Of a DNA stretch of 64,000 nt, positions 26,072 to 34,241 are shown piece after piece. Numbering within the stretch: position 1 is the stretch's first letter; the number at the start of each line of letters is the position of its first letter. The translations under genes were made by a program, and so were the position numbers. Origin of the DNA: Nostoc sp. C052 (GTDB taxonomy: Bacteria > Cyanobacteriota > Cyanobacteriia > Cyanobacteriales > Nostocaceae); NCBI RefSeq assembly GCF_013393905.1, contig NZ_CP040272.1, positions 4,088,001 through 4,152,000 on the forward strand. The letters are read 5' to 3'. Under the pieces are notes generated by a model, which saw only the letters and a list, made by a program, of their open reading frames with translations, did not search any database and was not told the DNA's origin.

Positions 26072-27034
26072 CTATTTACGTACTAGGTTCAACAGTTCTT
26101 TCGGAGAAGCCAGCAAGTCAATCGCAACAAAGAAGATTTTGCCTTGGGGATCTAGCAAAAACCGCCATGCAATATTCATCCCCACACTGGCACCGAACCA
26201 AGGGGTTTGGACTTTGCCTGTAACTTTAATTTGAGTATAGCCATCTTCCACAGGCTCAGATACACCGCGCTCTGGGATCATCTTCAATCCCTGGCATTCT
26301 TCACGCATATAGGCGCGGATTGCGTCTTGACCAACAATCGGTCTTTCAAAGGGAGGTTGCAACGCACCTTCAGAACGAAACAGAGAAACCGCAGCATCAA
26401 AGTCATTGGCATTCATGTTGTTGATATAGCCCAACACCGTGCTATTGTCGATGCCCTCGATAGTGACTTTAGTCCGAAATGCTGGTGCAGTCGGAGGAGA
26501 CACTGGCTCTGAAACTTTTTTGTAACTACCAGGAGCGTTCGGGTCAAATCCCATGCTAATTACGGTATTGCGTAGGATTGTGATTTGTTGACCGGAATCT
26601 GCACTGCGAATGGCTTGCAACACATCAGCAGCTTTGGCAGAAAGCTTGTAACCTTCTGGGATTGGAGCAACGATTCCCTGAGCCATCCATTCACCTAACT
26701 GATACCAGAAGCCCAATTTAATGTTTACGGTGAAGGATGCATAGGAACGACAGAGAGGAGTGTCAGCACGGTTAGCTAAATCGTACATGACTTGTGTTTG
26801 AGCCTCAAAAGGCATCTGCTTAATTTGCTCGAGTAAGCCTTGTGCGAGGATCATGTTAGCTGCTCCAGGAGCAGCAACCGTAATACTTCTACCCATCTCG
26901 GTATAGGCAAACCAGAGTAGTGCTAGTTGATCTTCAGCATTAAGCTTAGAGAATGATTCAACAACGGTTGGAACAACGTCAGCAACTAGGGTGCCAGGAA
27001 AAATACTTTGAGCCGATTGGATGGTAAAAGACAT
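26072..27034 (-). CDS. ocp: orange carotenoid protein
   Basis: About 320 aa from the internal ATG at 27034, which gives the usual MSFTIQSA start; the frame extends 5 codons further. OCP binds a ketocarotenoid between two domains and, after blue-green light activation, quenches phycobilisome energy. The all-helical N-domain has the carotenoid-lining SYASFTVNIKLGFWYQLGEWM and the phycobilisome/interdomain arginine in TILRNTVISMG. The linker GSYKKVSEPVSPPTAP leads to an NTF2-like C-domain with the ketone-binding Tyr (VLGYINNMNANDFD) and Trp (MNIAWRF). Length and key residues fit a functional full-length OCP. It is divergent from the HLIP gene; no fluorescence recovery protein gene is adjacent. 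Confidence 0.96.
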   Translation of the reverse strand: MSFTIQSAQSIFPGTLVADVVPTVVESFSKLNAEDQLALLWFAYTEMGRSITVAAPGAANMILAQGLLEQIKQMPFEAQTQVMYDLANRADTPLCRSYASFTVNIKLGFWYQLGEWMAQGIVAPIPEGYKLSAKAADVLQAIRSADSGQQITILRNTVISMGFDPNAPGSYKKVSEPVSPPTAPAFRTKVTIEGIDNSTVLGYINNMNANDFDAAVSLFRSEGALQPPFERPIVGQDAIRAYMREECQGLKMIPERGVSEPVEDGYTQIKVTGKVQTPWFGASVGMNIAWRFLLDPQGKIFFVAIDLLASPKELLNLVRK

Positions 27035-27584
27035 AGCAGAAATTCCCAAAAGAAAATTACAGTTCTACCGAATGTGAAAAATCAAATGTGCAAAGATAAG
27101 GCGTTTAGCTGTTAATCAAGGCACTCAGCAGTTTTTGCATCACTGAACAGCCCATCGTAGACATAGCTCTACTAAAGGCATAGCGATGTTGTTGCCGTTG
27201 AGTTTAGATACTCGGCAAAGCATATTGCAGGCTCAACTGCATAGTTAGAAAACCTTGATTAACGATGGTTTAACGCATTGATATTGCTTTTCTATCTTTA
27301 TGTAAAGAAACATAACAAGTCCGTTACAAATAAGCAATACTTTCTCAGCTATATATTAATAACTTCTATTTATAGATTTGATAAGTTTTACTGAAGTTAA
27401 ATTAAACGTAATTGGTGCTTTTGTGTGTATTCACTTGTAAAAGCGATCGCTTCTCGTACAAATCCGAAATACCGTACTTACTTTGTACGGCTGTCACTAC
27501 TTTTACTACCAAGTCAAGTGGTTGCAAAAAATATTTACAATCGTTAATATTAGTTTATACAACGACACAAACAAAGAATAAAAG
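27035..27584. promoter_or_regulatory. divergent ocp/hli regulatory gap
   Basis: A 550-bp gap between two divergent photoprotection genes, AT-rich with one HIP1 site near 27447. Both promoters must lie here, so shared light-stress control is plausible. I could not pick -10/-35 boxes with confidence. Confidence 0.35.
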
Positions 27585-27797
27585 ATGACAAGTAAAGGTT
27601 TTACCATTAACGAACGAGGTCAACTTAACAGATTTGCGGTTGAACCTAAGGTTTATGTTGATGAAACCCCACGGATAGGCTTCACCAAATATGCCGAAAA
27701 ACTCAATGGTCGTTTGGCAATGATTGGCTTTGTCTCACTCATCGCTTTAGAAGTTCTCACCGGACACGGTTTGATTGGATGGCTAACCAGCCTTTAG
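27585..27797 (+). CDS. hli: high-light-inducible protein (one-helix CAB-like)
   Basis: A 70-aa protein with a polar N-terminus and one membrane helix bearing the chlorophyll-binding signature EKLNGRLAMIGFVSLIALE (ExxNxR, about residues 40-58), ending TGHGLIGWL. This is the standard HLIP/SCP pattern. Such proteins sit in the thylakoid, bind chlorophyll and carotenoid, and protect photosystem assembly under excess light. It starts 550 bp from the divergent ocp gene and is followed after 65 bp by a second small one-helix protein gene, so a photoprotective group is likely. Confidence 0.93.
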   Translation: MTSKGFTINERGQLNRFAVEPKVYVDETPRIGFTKYAEKLNGRLAMIGFVSLIALEVLTGHGLIGWLTSL

Positions 27798-27862
27798 AGA
27801 AGACATTTTGAGATTTATGAATTTTCTTCACTTGACAAATAAAACAATTTAGAGGCAAACTT

Positions 27863-28102
27863 ATGAAAACTGATTTTGATTATCCCAATAAAGATTTGAT
27901 TGGGGCCGTCGTTTTTAGACCTGATTTCAACAACTTTGAGACTATCAATGCAAATCAAGCCTGGTCATTGTTTTTTACAGCAGGTCAAGACGACAAGGGA
28001 CTAGGACAAGAAATTGAGTTCGGTAGATTTTTCACTAACCTTTTAATAGCCATTGGAGTAACTGGAATTATTTGGGCGACATACTTCAGCCAATTGGGAT
28101 GA
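27863..28102 (+). CDS. small one-helix membrane protein next to hli (79 aa)
   Basis: Residues 1-50 are polar and aromatic (FDYPNKDLIGAVVFRPDF, NANQAWSLFF); one membrane helix follows (FFTNLLIAIGVTGIIWATYF, about 56-75). It lacks the ExxNxR chlorophyll motif, so it is not a second HLIP. It lies 65 bp after hli in the same direction and ends before a terminator-like hairpin, suggesting hli and this gene form one transcript. I do not recognise the family; a thylakoid accessory role in light stress is only suggested by context. Confidence 0.65.
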   Translation: MKTDFDYPNKDLIGAVVFRPDFNNFETINANQAWSLFFTAGQDDKGLGQEIEFGRFFTNLLIAIGVTGIIWATYFSQLG

Positions 28103-28143
28103 ACCAGTTTGTTCATTACTAGCGTGTTGTAAATTTAACGGAG

Positions 28144-28185
28144 GTCTTGGATTTGAATACCAGGACTTCTTTGCACTTTTTAATA
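28144..28185 (+). terminator. terminator after the hli group
   Basis: Stem gtcttgg / ccaggac (one G-T pair) with a 9-nt loop, followed by T-rich ttctttgcacttttt, about 40 bp after the 79-aa gene stop. Confidence 0.5.
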
Positions 28186-28518
28186 TCTCTAAAAAACTCT
28201 GTTTAGCCTTGGAAAAAGTTCGATGTTAATTGGATTTATAAAGCTTCCCAATTTGTCACGGTATTGTGGATACGTGGGCTTAGAAGTAGCACAAATTGTT
28301 TCCAAACATCTTGCAGTTCAAAGTAAAACCTATGTAATTCAAAATAGAAGATTATTGATATATCAACTTTTAAAATCTGGATTGGATTCTCATACAGCAG
28401 ATCGAACTGTCACTGTACTTATATCAAGTCCAGTTTTGCAATTAAACAACAAAAACCAGTGTGCAATTAATTGTATGCGAAATTGACTATATCAATCCTG
28501 AATCATTGCTGAGAAACA

Positions 28519-28551
28519 AGATCCCCGACTTCTCAAAGAAGTCGGGGATCT
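28519..28551. repeat. perfect palindrome, agatccccgacttct stem
   Basis: 15-bp perfect inverted repeat with a 3-nt loop (caa). It belongs to a hairpin type common in Nostoc intergenic DNA. Confidence 0.6.
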
Positions 28552-28681
28552 GCTTGTATATACTAGTACAACACGGCGGAAATAAACCACCCATTCCAAA
28601 TCAATGAAATGCTTAGGTTGTATTCATTTTTAATTTTTAATTTTTAATTTTTAATTCCGCCTTGCGGTACTAGTCCCCAGT

Positions 28682-30211
28682 TCAACGCAAAGAACGAATC
28701 GCCTCTAGTAGACCTCTAGCTTTATTTAGCGTCTCTTCGTATTCTTTCTCTGGCTCAGAATCAGCTACCAAACCTGCACCGGCTTGCACGCTAACCGTAT
28801 TATCATGCACTACCATTGTGCGAATGGCGATCGCAGTATTTAATTGTCCTTCAAAATCGTAGTATCCATACACACCTGAATAAACACCCCGGCGACTAGA
28901 CTCTAATTCGTGAATAATTTCCATCGCCCTAATCTTAGGTGCGCCGCTGACCGTACCTGCTGGGAAGGAAGCTTTTAGTAAATCCCATGCTGTTTTACCA
29001 ACTGCTAATTTACCCACAACATTGCTGACAATGTGCATCACATGGGAGTAGCGTTCAACTACCATTAATTCATCGACTTTGACGCTACCACTTTGACAAA
29101 CACGCCCCAAATCATTCCGCCCTAAATCCACAAGCATGACGTGTTCAGCAACTTCCTTGGGGTCTTGGAGTAAATCTTCAGCGAAGGCTGCATCTTCCTT
29201 CGTGGTTTTACCCCGTGGACGTGTACCGGCAATTGGCCGTACCGTTGCTATAACTCCACCATCTGAATCTATTTCGGCTTTCACCATCACTTCGGGACTG
29301 GAACCGATGATTTGCCAATCTTGGAAGTTAAAGTAAGCCATGTAAGGCGAAGGATTTATCTGACGTAGCGAACGGTAAAGGGCAAAGGGTTCGCCTGTGT
29401 ATGTTGTTGATAGTCGTTGAGAAATTACTACTTGGAAAATATCGCCTGCTGTAATGTAATCTTTGGCCTTTTGGACGCTAGCACAAAAATCAGGGCGGGT
29501 AAAATTGCTCTTATACTCCTCTGTTTCCCTGCTCCCCTGCTCCTCTGCTCCTCTGCTCCCTGGCGGTTTCCATTCAAATTTAGTTTTTTCCGGCGATAAG
29601 GGTAGAGATAGCTTTTCGAGCATTTGGGTGATGCGATCGCTCGCTTGTTGATATGCTGCTTGTAAATCTACATTCTCTTCACGTAAATCAGCATAAGCGA
29701 TCGCCCAAATTTTCCGTTTCACCTGGTCAAAAATCAGTAGGTGGTCTACCTGCATCCACAACCCATCAGGGATATTTCGCTCATCTGGTGGATGAATGGG
29801 CACACGCGGTTCAATCCAGTTAATCAATTCATAGCCCCAAAACCCAAACAAACCGCCAATTCCTGGCGGTAGCTGTGGTAATTTCACTGGGTGATAAGGT
29901 GCTAAACATTCGGCTAAAGCGGTAAAAGGGTCGCCTGCAAAAACCACCTGTGAACCGTCGCGGTTTTTCTGAGTCGTGCGATCGCCCCTGGCTTCCAAAA
30001 CCCACACCGGATCGCAACCCACCAAGCTATAGCGTCCCAGTTTTTCTCCGCCTTCTATGGATTCCAACAAAAAGCTATAGGGCTGACCTGCACAGACTTT
30101 ATACCAAGCGGATACGGGCGTATCTAAATCCGCTACCCATTCTTGATATACCGGGACGAAGTTGCCTTGTAGAGCTAACTGAGAAAATTCGGAGAAATCG
30201 GGGAATACCAT
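28682..30211 (-). CDS. trpE: anthranilate synthase component I
   Basis: A 509-aa TrpE that makes anthranilate from chorismate with ammonia supplied by TrpG, first step of tryptophan synthesis. The N-terminal feedback site has LLES (about residue 48) and GRYSLVG. The chorismate-binding domain has DIFQVVISQR, SSPEVMV, PIAGTRPRG, DLGRNDLGRV, VMHIVSNV, FPAGTVSGAPKIRAME and IAIRTM near the expected sites. No glutaminase domain is fused. A PGSRGAEEQGSRETEE segment (about 217-232) is encoded by an intergenic-type repeat. It lies downstream of psaD on the same strand with a 150-bp repeat-filled gap. Confidence 0.95.
   Translation of the reverse strand: MVFPDFSEFSQLALQGNFVPVYQEWVADLDTPVSAWYKVCAGQPYSFLLESIEGGEKLGRYSLVGCDPVWVLEARGDRTTQKNRDGSQVVFAGDPFTALAECLAPYHPVKLPQLPPGIGGLFGFWGYELINWIEPRVPIHPPDERNIPDGLWMQVDHLLIFDQVKRKIWAIAYADLREENVDLQAAYQQASDRITQMLEKLSLPLSPEKTKFEWKPPGSRGAEEQGSRETEEYKSNFTRPDFCASVQKAKDYITAGDIFQVVISQRLSTTYTGEPFALYRSLRQINPSPYMAYFNFQDWQIIGSSPEVMVKAEIDSDGGVIATVRPIAGTRPRGKTTKEDAAFAEDLLQDPKEVAEHVMLVDLGRNDLGRVCQSGSVKVDELMVVERYSHVMHIVSNVVGKLAVGKTAWDLLKASFPAGTVSGAPKIRAMEIIHELESSRRGVYSGVYGYYDFEGQLNTAIAIRTMVVHDNTVSVQAGAGLVADSEPEKEYEETLNKARGLLEAIRSLR
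29516..29566 (-). repeat. in-frame low-complexity repeat within trpE
   Basis: Plus-strand ccctgctcccctgctcctct words, the same as in the gaps at 30219-30364 and 30927-31043, here lie inside trpE and are translated as a Gly/Glu/Arg-rich linker between the N-terminal region and the chorismate-binding domain. Confidence 0.65.
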
Positions 30212-30218
30212 AAATTGC

Positions 30219-30362
30219 TAGGGGATTGGGGATTGGGGATTGGGGATTGGGGATTGAAAAGAGGCAGAGGGGCGGAATGCAGGGGGCAGATGGGAAGACT
30301 TTTCTCCCTTACTCCCTGCTCCCTGCTCCCTTACTTCTTCCCCAGTCCCCAATGCCTAGTCC
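30219..30362. repeat. ggggattgggga repeat element between psaD and trpE
   Basis: The left end is taggggattgggg with four tandem ggggatt units; the right end is ccccagtccccaatgccta. The halves are inverted, and the middle holds agaggcagagg and ctccctgctccctgctccc words. The whole can fold as a long hairpin. Confidence 0.65.
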
Positions 30363-30782
30363 CTATGCGTCGTGGGTAGCTTTACCACTGAACTTGAGTT
30401 GTGCTGGATTGGGGTTTTGCCCAATGCTGCGTGGTACATAACGCACTTTTTCACGACCTGCATTCACCTTTTCAGGGAAGACACCATCGGCTGGGTGAAT
30501 TAAAGTAGTTTCTCCGCTGGGCAAAATCCGGTAAATTTTGTAGTCTGTGATTTTGAGTTTGCGGAGTTGACCACCTAAAGCGATGCCTTGTTCTTTGCGG
30601 GCTAAATACAACAGGTTTTCGCCTTTCCGAGCAGTAGCAGCACCACCTGTAGGTAATTCAAATACTTGCTCTTTCGGGCTAGTCCAAGTGATAGCGTACT
30701 TTTCTTCCACTTCCGCTTTTCTGAGCAAGCCACCAGTGCTGCCAGCAAATAGCGGGATTTGTCCAGAGAGTTTTTCTGTCAT
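30363..30782 (-). CDS. psaD: photosystem I reaction centre subunit II (PsaD)
   Basis: About 139 aa from the ATG at 30782 (MTEKLSGQIP), the usual cyanobacterial length; six further codons upstream are open. PsaD is the stromal extrinsic subunit that docks ferredoxin. Visible family blocks are FAGSTGGLLRKAEVEEKYAI, LPTGGAA, ENLLYLARKEQ, LRKLKITDYKIYR, IHPADGVFPEKVN and the C-terminal RYVPRSIGQNPNP. The protein is basic, as required for binding acidic ferredoxin. It is the first gene before trpE on minus; the separating repeat suggests they may not share a transcript. Confidence 0.97.
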   Translation of the reverse strand: MTEKLSGQIPLFAGSTGGLLRKAEVEEKYAITWTSPKEQVFELPTGGAATARKGENLLYLARKEQGIALGGQLRKLKITDYKIYRILPSGETTLIHPADGVFPEKVNAGREKVRYVPRSIGQNPNPAQLKFSGKATHDA

Positions 30783-30926
30783 AGAGTCTGATTCTCTCAA
30801 CGTTTTTAGGGAATCCTAACACCGCAACCACGATCATATTGCGATCGCGTTATAGACTGTAACAGTTTTTAGTCTTTTAGTCATTGGTCATTGGTCATTA
30901 GTCATTAGTCTTTTGTTAAAAACCAA

Positions 30927-31043
30927 TCCCCAGTCCCCAGGAAGAGGCAGAGGGGCAGGGTGCGGGGGGCAAAGGAGAAAACTCAAACTCTTCTCCCTTG
31001 CTCCCTGCTCCCTTGCTTCTTCCCAACCCCCAATCCCCAATCC
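30927..31043. repeat. aatccccagtcccc repeat element upstream of psaD
   Basis: Same word family and same layout as 30219-30362: ccccagtcccc, agaggcagaggggcaggg, ctccctgctccc, then ccccaatccccaatcc. Placed between a kinase gene and psaD. Confidence 0.6.
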
Positions 31044-33053
31044 CTATCTACTCTTAACTTTTGTCCGCTTTTCCTCTTGGCTATTCTGAACAATCGGGAT
31101 GGTGAAGTGAAACTGACTACCCTGGTCTTTGCCAGTTGACTCTGCCCAAATTTCCCCACCCCAGCCATTAACAATTTGACGGCAAATTGCTAAACCAAGT
31201 CCAGTGCCGCCAGTGGTGCGACGCAGTGCTCCCTCTTCTTGATAAAAGCGGTCAAAAACTATTTCTAAACGATTCGGTTCAATGCCGCGCCCAGTGTCAG
31301 CTACAGTTACCTCGACCATTTGACGGTTGTTGTAAATCGCTTTAATGGTGATTTCTCCTTGGGGTGGTGTAAATTTACAAGCATTGTCCATCAGTTTTGC
31401 CAGTACTTCTACTAGCCAATCACCATCAGCTCTAACCAGAGGTAGGTTTTCGGCAATTTGAGTTTTGATTTGGGGCGGCTTTTCCGTTGAGGAACGCGTG
31501 CGATTTCGGCTGAGTGATAAATCTATACACTCTTGTAAGCTGAGTGATTCTGGATGCCATTGCACTCGACCGCTTTCCAGGTTAGAAAGTGTGAGGAAAT
31601 CTTGTACCAGTTTTCGCATCCGCTCGGAGTCGGAAAGAGCAGTGTTGAGCATGATCTGCTGCAACTCCAAGGGCATATCCGGCTCACTGGCGAGACTTTC
31701 TAGGCAAACTTGAATTGTAGATAGGGGGGTACGCAGTTCATGCCCAGTGATAGCTATAAGGTTGCTGCGGGTGCGGTCTAGGGCTTCTAGCTGCTGGTTA
31801 AGTTCTTCTAGGTTAGCGTAAGCTTCCGCTTGAATGAGAGCGGCTCCTACTTGGGTGGCGATCGCTTCTACCAAATCCAATTCCCCTGGTTGGCACTCGT
31901 GCGGTGGCATTCGGCAATAGTGTAACTCCACAATGCCCAATAATCGCCCTTGATAAAATACTGGTTCCATCAACCAAGAACGAATGGCAAACTTTTTGGC
32001 AATCATGGAAAGTCCTGGCGAATTGATAACGCGAGGATCGCTCAACGTATCGCTCACACAAACGCCTTCACCAAGTTCTACTATGTCTCGAAATAGGGAA
32101 TTTTTCTCTAACTCCCAGGTTTGCCCACAAACAGATAAAGTACCAGGCGTCAAAAACTCGTGTTCAATTATGGCTTGACTATCTGCGGCTTGAGCGCGAT
32201 AAATTAAACAGCGACAAGCTTCTAGGTGTTGCCCTAATTCTTGTGCCGCCACCTGGAGAACTTCGTGAGGATCGAGCGATCGCCGAATGGCAGTACTAAT
32301 TGAGTTGACTAATCGCTCTTTTCGTGCTTGGGCAGCAATGGAACGATAGGCTTTGTGCAGTTTGTACTGACTCGCTTGCAAATAAGTTACTAAGCGCTGC
32401 ACAAACGGGTCTGTATCAATGTCACAGGCATATTCATTGACCTGTTCTGCTCCAGAGTAGTTTCGTGGCTGCCCGATGCCAAACCTCTGACGTGCCTCCT
32501 CAATTTTACTTACTAGTTCTGGTCTGTAAACCAAAATCCTGTCTAAAAGCAATTCGGCGGCTTTCAGGCTAGCTCCCCTTTCCGATGTCCAAATTCCCTC
32601 AAATCTTCGCGCTGTGTCGATATCCAGATTAGGGCTTAGTTCTGGGAGTTGCTTCTTTTTAGCAGTAGAACCAAGGTTTTCCCGACAAACCAGACAAGTA
32701 GCGTAATTGTCAGCAATCACTACCAAATGCCACTCGTGACTTAAGCCATCCGTTGGCTCAAAAGCCACTTTTTCGTAGTGTTCCGAACTGTTGGTGAAAT
32801 CCGTTTCTGGAGCAGATAATACGTATATTTGATTACTCCGCAAGGCAAGTCGCTGGTAGCGATGAGCTTCTTGGCGGTAGAATCGCTCTCGCTGAAAACT
32901 AGCAATTACAAGGGGTTGGGCTAAAGTCCCAGCCAAAACTTGATCTTCCATCGCGTGGGAGAGCGCCGTTAATGAAGCCTTAAAATATAGCTGGGGCCGC
33001 AAGTAGGGTAGGGACTTTAGCAGATCACTCAGCACAGAAGTCGAAATGCTCAT
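31044..33053 (-). CDS. DICT-GAF sensor histidine kinase
   Basis: A 669-aa soluble kinase. Residues about 15-150 resemble the DICT sensory domain (ISTSVLSDLLKSLPYLRPQ, AHRYQRLALRSNQIYVLSAPE, WHLVVIADNYATCLVCRE), which is found with two-component and GGDEF proteins in cyanobacteria. A GAF domain (about 255-410) follows, then HisKA with AITGHELRTPLSTIQ (about 430) and HATPase with DNACKFTPP, DTGRGIEP and GGTGLGLAICRQI (about 535-660). No membrane segment or receiver is present, so a separate response regulator is expected. It lies upstream of psaD on the same strand; whether it regulates photosynthesis genes is not shown. Confidence 0.9.
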   Translation of the reverse strand: MSISTSVLSDLLKSLPYLRPQLYFKASLTALSHAMEDQVLAGTLAQPLVIASFQRERFYRQEAHRYQRLALRSNQIYVLSAPETDFTNSSEHYEKVAFEPTDGLSHEWHLVVIADNYATCLVCRENLGSTAKKKQLPELSPNLDIDTARRFEGIWTSERGASLKAAELLLDRILVYRPELVSKIEEARQRFGIGQPRNYSGAEQVNEYACDIDTDPFVQRLVTYLQASQYKLHKAYRSIAAQARKERLVNSISTAIRRSLDPHEVLQVAAQELGQHLEACRCLIYRAQAADSQAIIEHEFLTPGTLSVCGQTWELEKNSLFRDIVELGEGVCVSDTLSDPRVINSPGLSMIAKKFAIRSWLMEPVFYQGRLLGIVELHYCRMPPHECQPGELDLVEAIATQVGAALIQAEAYANLEELNQQLEALDRTRSNLIAITGHELRTPLSTIQVCLESLASEPDMPLELQQIMLNTALSDSERMRKLVQDFLTLSNLESGRVQWHPESLSLQECIDLSLSRNRTRSSTEKPPQIKTQIAENLPLVRADGDWLVEVLAKLMDNACKFTPPQGEITIKAIYNNRQMVEVTVADTGRGIEPNRLEIVFDRFYQEEGALRRTTGGTGLGLAICRQIVNGWGGEIWAESTGKDQGSQFHFTIPIVQNSQEEKRTKVKSR

Positions 33054-33287
33054 GAATTATTGTTAAACGCTCAACCTCGATCAGATCCACGTCACAGCTG
33101 CATTGTACAAATTCCAAGGGACTCTCAAGTTAAATAGACAGTTGCAATATGTAAAGAACGCTAAAAAAGCGCTTTTCGCCAAAACAGTCGCAACACTTCG
33201 TTACCAACTAGGAGGAGTACACACAACTTAATTGGTTGATTGAGAATCTACTAGTCTGTCAAGGAGTCAGGAGGCAGAAGGGGGAGC

Positions 33288-33358
33288 CACCCACAAGGGG
33301 TGGGGCTTGAACCTTCCCCCAAAAATGTTAATCGCCCACAAGGGGTGGGGCTTGAAAC
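33288..33358. repeat. direct pair of cccacaaggggtggggcttg
   Basis: Two nearly identical 23-bp units 45 bp apart. Their ggggcttgaa(ac) end matches the reverse complement of the 2757-2866 hairpins, suggesting one family of transposon-end remnants. Confidence 0.5.
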
Positions 33359-33673
33359 CCTCTTGGCTTCGTCAAATTCATTTTGACGGTTAGAGAGACG
33401 CGATAAATCGCCGTCTCTACCGGGGATTTATCCATCAATTATTTATTGAAAGACTACTACTACGCCCAATATACATTCTTGACCAACTTTGCTATGTGCC
33501 TGCATAGGCAAAATCTTTCAGGAGCTATGATACTAAAATACTAATTATTGTATGGTTTTAAGGATAATTAATTGCATAGCCCACGACTAAGACGGGAAAT
33601 TAGGGAGTGAGGAGTAGTATATGGCAATTATCGCTTGAGTAGAGGTACAAGAACCCCCATCCCCACAAACGAG

Positions 33674-33831
33674 GCTACGGTGTACACACAAATCAAATTA
33701 CCCCCTCAATCCCCCCGATGCATTGGGGGGAAGCCGGAAATCCAGTTCCCTCCCCAATACATACGGGGAGGGTTAGAGTGGGGTAAAAACCAGATTCGTA
33801 AACTACTCCAGACTTGTGTGTACACCGTAGC
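33674..33831. mobile_element. MITE-like element with gctacggtgtacacacaa ends, copy 2
   Basis: Terminal inverted repeats (33674-33694 and 33811-33831) match those of 25204-25424, but the 116-bp interior is different and consists of a ccccctcaatcccccc palindromic repeat. The sequence caaacgag flanks it directly on both sides (33666-33673 and 33833-33840), a possible 8-bp target duplication. Confidence 0.72.
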
Positions 33832-34077
33832 GCAAACGAGGAGAGGGCTATGATGTACTTTATATGATTAGAAAACGCTATAGTTCAATTACTTGAAAAA
33901 GGCTGTAAAAGCAGGGTGAGAATAACTGACCGGACTTTCGTACCTTGTGTCTCTCCAGGATACGCTGTTATTTGTTTGCACTGTGTATCTCGACACAAAT
34001 CTTTCTTTTTTCGATCTAAATAAATTTAGTCGCTCTGTCTCAAAGCAAGAGGGTATTTCGTATTTCTTCTTTCCCCT

Positions 34078-34180
34078 CTGACTTGAAAGAGTCATTTACT
34101 ATTTGTCTCTCTTATCCCTCTTATCCCTCTTGTCCCTCTTTCATGCAAGGCTTTAGAAACTTGTTTCATTGGGACTGCCC
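34078..34180 (+). repeat. dispersed 103-122 bp element, copy B
   Basis: Begins ctgacttgaaagagtcattt and ends ctttcatgcaaggctttag...gggactgccc. The inner cttgaaagag and ctctttcatgcaag pair as a stem around ttatccctc-type tandem repeats. It lies 61 bp before the debranching-enzyme gene. Confidence 0.7.
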
Positions 34181-34241
34181 CTCTGCCTTTTGCTTAAGAG
34201 ACTTCTACTCAAAAATAGACCCATACACGGAACTTTGACTA

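Larger units (their letters stand above)
28103..28681. other. intergenic region with hairpins
   Basis: About 580 bp. Contains a terminator-like hairpin (28144-28185), a weak 87-codon open frame (28223-28486) without family features, and a perfect 15-bp-stem palindrome (28519-28551). Repeated aatttttaattttt words occupy 28625-28665. Confidence 0.45.
33054..34241. other. 1.2 kb repeat-rich gap
   Basis: No supported gene. It contains two copies of cccacaaggggtggggcttg (33288-33311 and 33333-33358), a common gagacgcgataaatcgccgtctc hairpin near 33395-33419, a MITE-like element (33674-33831) and repeat copy B (34078-34180). Open frames inside these elements are by-products. Confidence 0.55.

Noticed and set aside
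28223..28486. 87-codon open frame downstream of the hli group
   Set aside because: No ribosome site, no recognisable fold or composition, and it follows a terminator-like hairpin; kept only as a note in the gap entry.
33635..33853. 72-codon open frame
   Set aside because: It reads through the second MITE-like element and its flanks.
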